NCBI GenBank assembly: GCA_023423215.1
Contig: JAFAFZ010000109.1
Coordinates: forward strand, 1-5,534
Source: Actinomycetes bacterium
Lineage (GTDB): Bacteria > Actinomycetota > Acidimicrobiia > Acidimicrobiales > Microtrichaceae
DNA length: 5,534 nucleotides
Direction: 5' to 3'
Shown in pieces: positions 4,921-5,534 of the stretch (position 1 is its first letter; the number at the start of each line of letters is the position of its first letter). The position numbers and the translations under genes were made by a program. The notes below the pieces were generated by a model. It did no database searches. It saw only the letters and a list, made by a program, of their open reading frames with translations, and was not told where the DNA came from.

Positions 4921-5534
4921 TCAGCCCTTCCTCGACTGCAGCAGCGACGTGACGACCTTGCCGTCGGCCTTGCCCTGGGTCGCCTTCATCACCTTGCCCA
5001 CGAAGAAGCCGGTGATCTTGGGGTCGCCGTCGACGAAGCGCTGCCACTCCTCGGGGTGCTCGGCGATGAGGCCGTCGACGAGCGAGTCCAGCTCGCCGGT
5101 GTCCATGGCCTGGAAGCCGTGGGCGGCGGCGATCTGCTCGGGGTCGCCGCCGGAGGCGACCATCTCGGCGAGGACGGTCTTCGTCTGCGTCGCGCTGAGC
5201 GCACCGCCGACGTCCATGCCGACGAGCTTGGCGAACATCGCCGGGTCGAGCTGCGCAGCCTTGGCGTCGGACAGGTTGTGCTCGGCGTGGGTGATGGTGC
5301 GCTGCGGGTCGGCGCCGGCCTCGATCGTGGCGATGCACAGGTCGTCCAGGCCGCGATCGACGATGAGGGCCGTCTGGGCCAGCTCGGCGCCGGAGCGCTC
5401 GGCCAGGCGGTGGCGGCGCTGCGAGGGCAGCAGCGGCAGCTCGCTGCGCACGCGCTCGATCCACTCCGGGGACGGGTCGAGCTCGACCAGGTCCGGATCG
5501 GGGAAGTAGCGGTAGTCGTCCGCGTCCTCCTTCG
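4921..5534 (-). CDS. gatB: Aspartyl/glutamyl-tRNA(Asn/Gln) amidotransferase subunit B, C-terminal part (cut by right edge)
   Basis: The last 203 residues of GatB, whose start lies beyond the right edge. GatCAB converts Glu-tRNA(Gln) and Asp-tRNA(Asn) to Gln-tRNA and Asn-tRNA; GatB binds the tRNA and carries the kinase/transamidation chemistry in its N-terminal part. The fragment opens with the highly conserved KEDADDYRYFPDPDL (visible residues 1-15), the end of the catalytic cradle domain. It then has a helical linker and the tRNA-binding YqeY-like tail, recognised by FFVGKVMKATQGKADGKVV close to the C terminus. The ending is intact. Its presence suggests that the organism makes Gln-tRNA and/or Asn-tRNA indirectly, as most actinobacteria do. 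The lipoprotein gene follows 8 nt after its stop, which implies co-transcription. Confidence 0.96.
   Translation of the reverse strand, partial: KEDADDYRYFPDPDLVELDPSPEWIERVRSELPLLPSQRRHRLAERSGAELAQTALIVDRGLDDLCIATIEAGADPQRTITHAEHNLSDAKAAQLDPAMFAKLVGMDVGGALSATQTKTVLAEMVASGGDPEQIAAAHGFQAMDTGELDSLVDGLIAEHPEEWQRFVDGDPKITGFFVGKVMKATQGKADGKVVTSLLQSRKG

Noticed and set aside
4346..5464. A fused 372-residue version of the lipoprotein overlapping gatB
   Set aside because: The extra N-terminal part is an out-of-frame shadow of gatB rich in Arg and Ala. The real product starts with the signal peptide at 4912.

Overview
The window is high-GC (roughly 70%) DNA, densely packed with genes that frequently start with GTG and have several TANNNT boxes just upstream of their start codons. 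That pattern fits an actinobacterium. The gene families (an AliA-type acyl-CoA ligase, an Eis-like GNAT, a DUF899 protein, an actinobacterial VOC protein) would suit an Acidimicrobiia-like lineage, but the lineage is an inference from protein style, not from a marker gene. I see no tRNA, rRNA, CRISPR array, insertion sequence or phage gene.

Left part (1-2728, all minus strand). Read in the direction of transcription from the right, it holds a DUF899 thioredoxin-like protein (2728 to 1982) with a textbook Shine-Dalgarno sequence. Next come a short GC-rich repeat array and an operator-like palindrome, then a class I adenylate-forming acyl-CoA ligase (1879 to 341). The last gene is the N-terminal 98 residues of an Eis-like N-acetyltransferase (295 to 1), which runs off the left edge. 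The ligase and acetyltransferase genes carry nearly identical TACTGTC(G)CCCGAC boxes directly before their start codons. This suggests leaderless transcripts made by the same kind of promoter.

Middle part (2849-4310, plus strand). A YihY/BrkB-family six-helix membrane protein diverges from the DUF899 gene across a 120-bp spacer that contains overlapping inverted repeats. It is followed after 28 bp by a small VOC (glyoxalase-fold) protein with its own leaderless-type -10 box.

Right part (4346-5534, minus strand). The C-terminal third or more of GatB, the tRNA amidotransferase subunit, enters from the right edge. It is followed after only 8 bp by a lipoprotein of unknown function, which converges on the VOC gene across a 35-bp gap.

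These genes look like an ordinary chromosomal neighbourhood of several small transcription units. I do not see a convincing undescribed system. The points most worth a second look are regulatory: the matched leaderless promoters, the palindrome abutting one of them, and the repeat array between the DUF899 and ligase genes.
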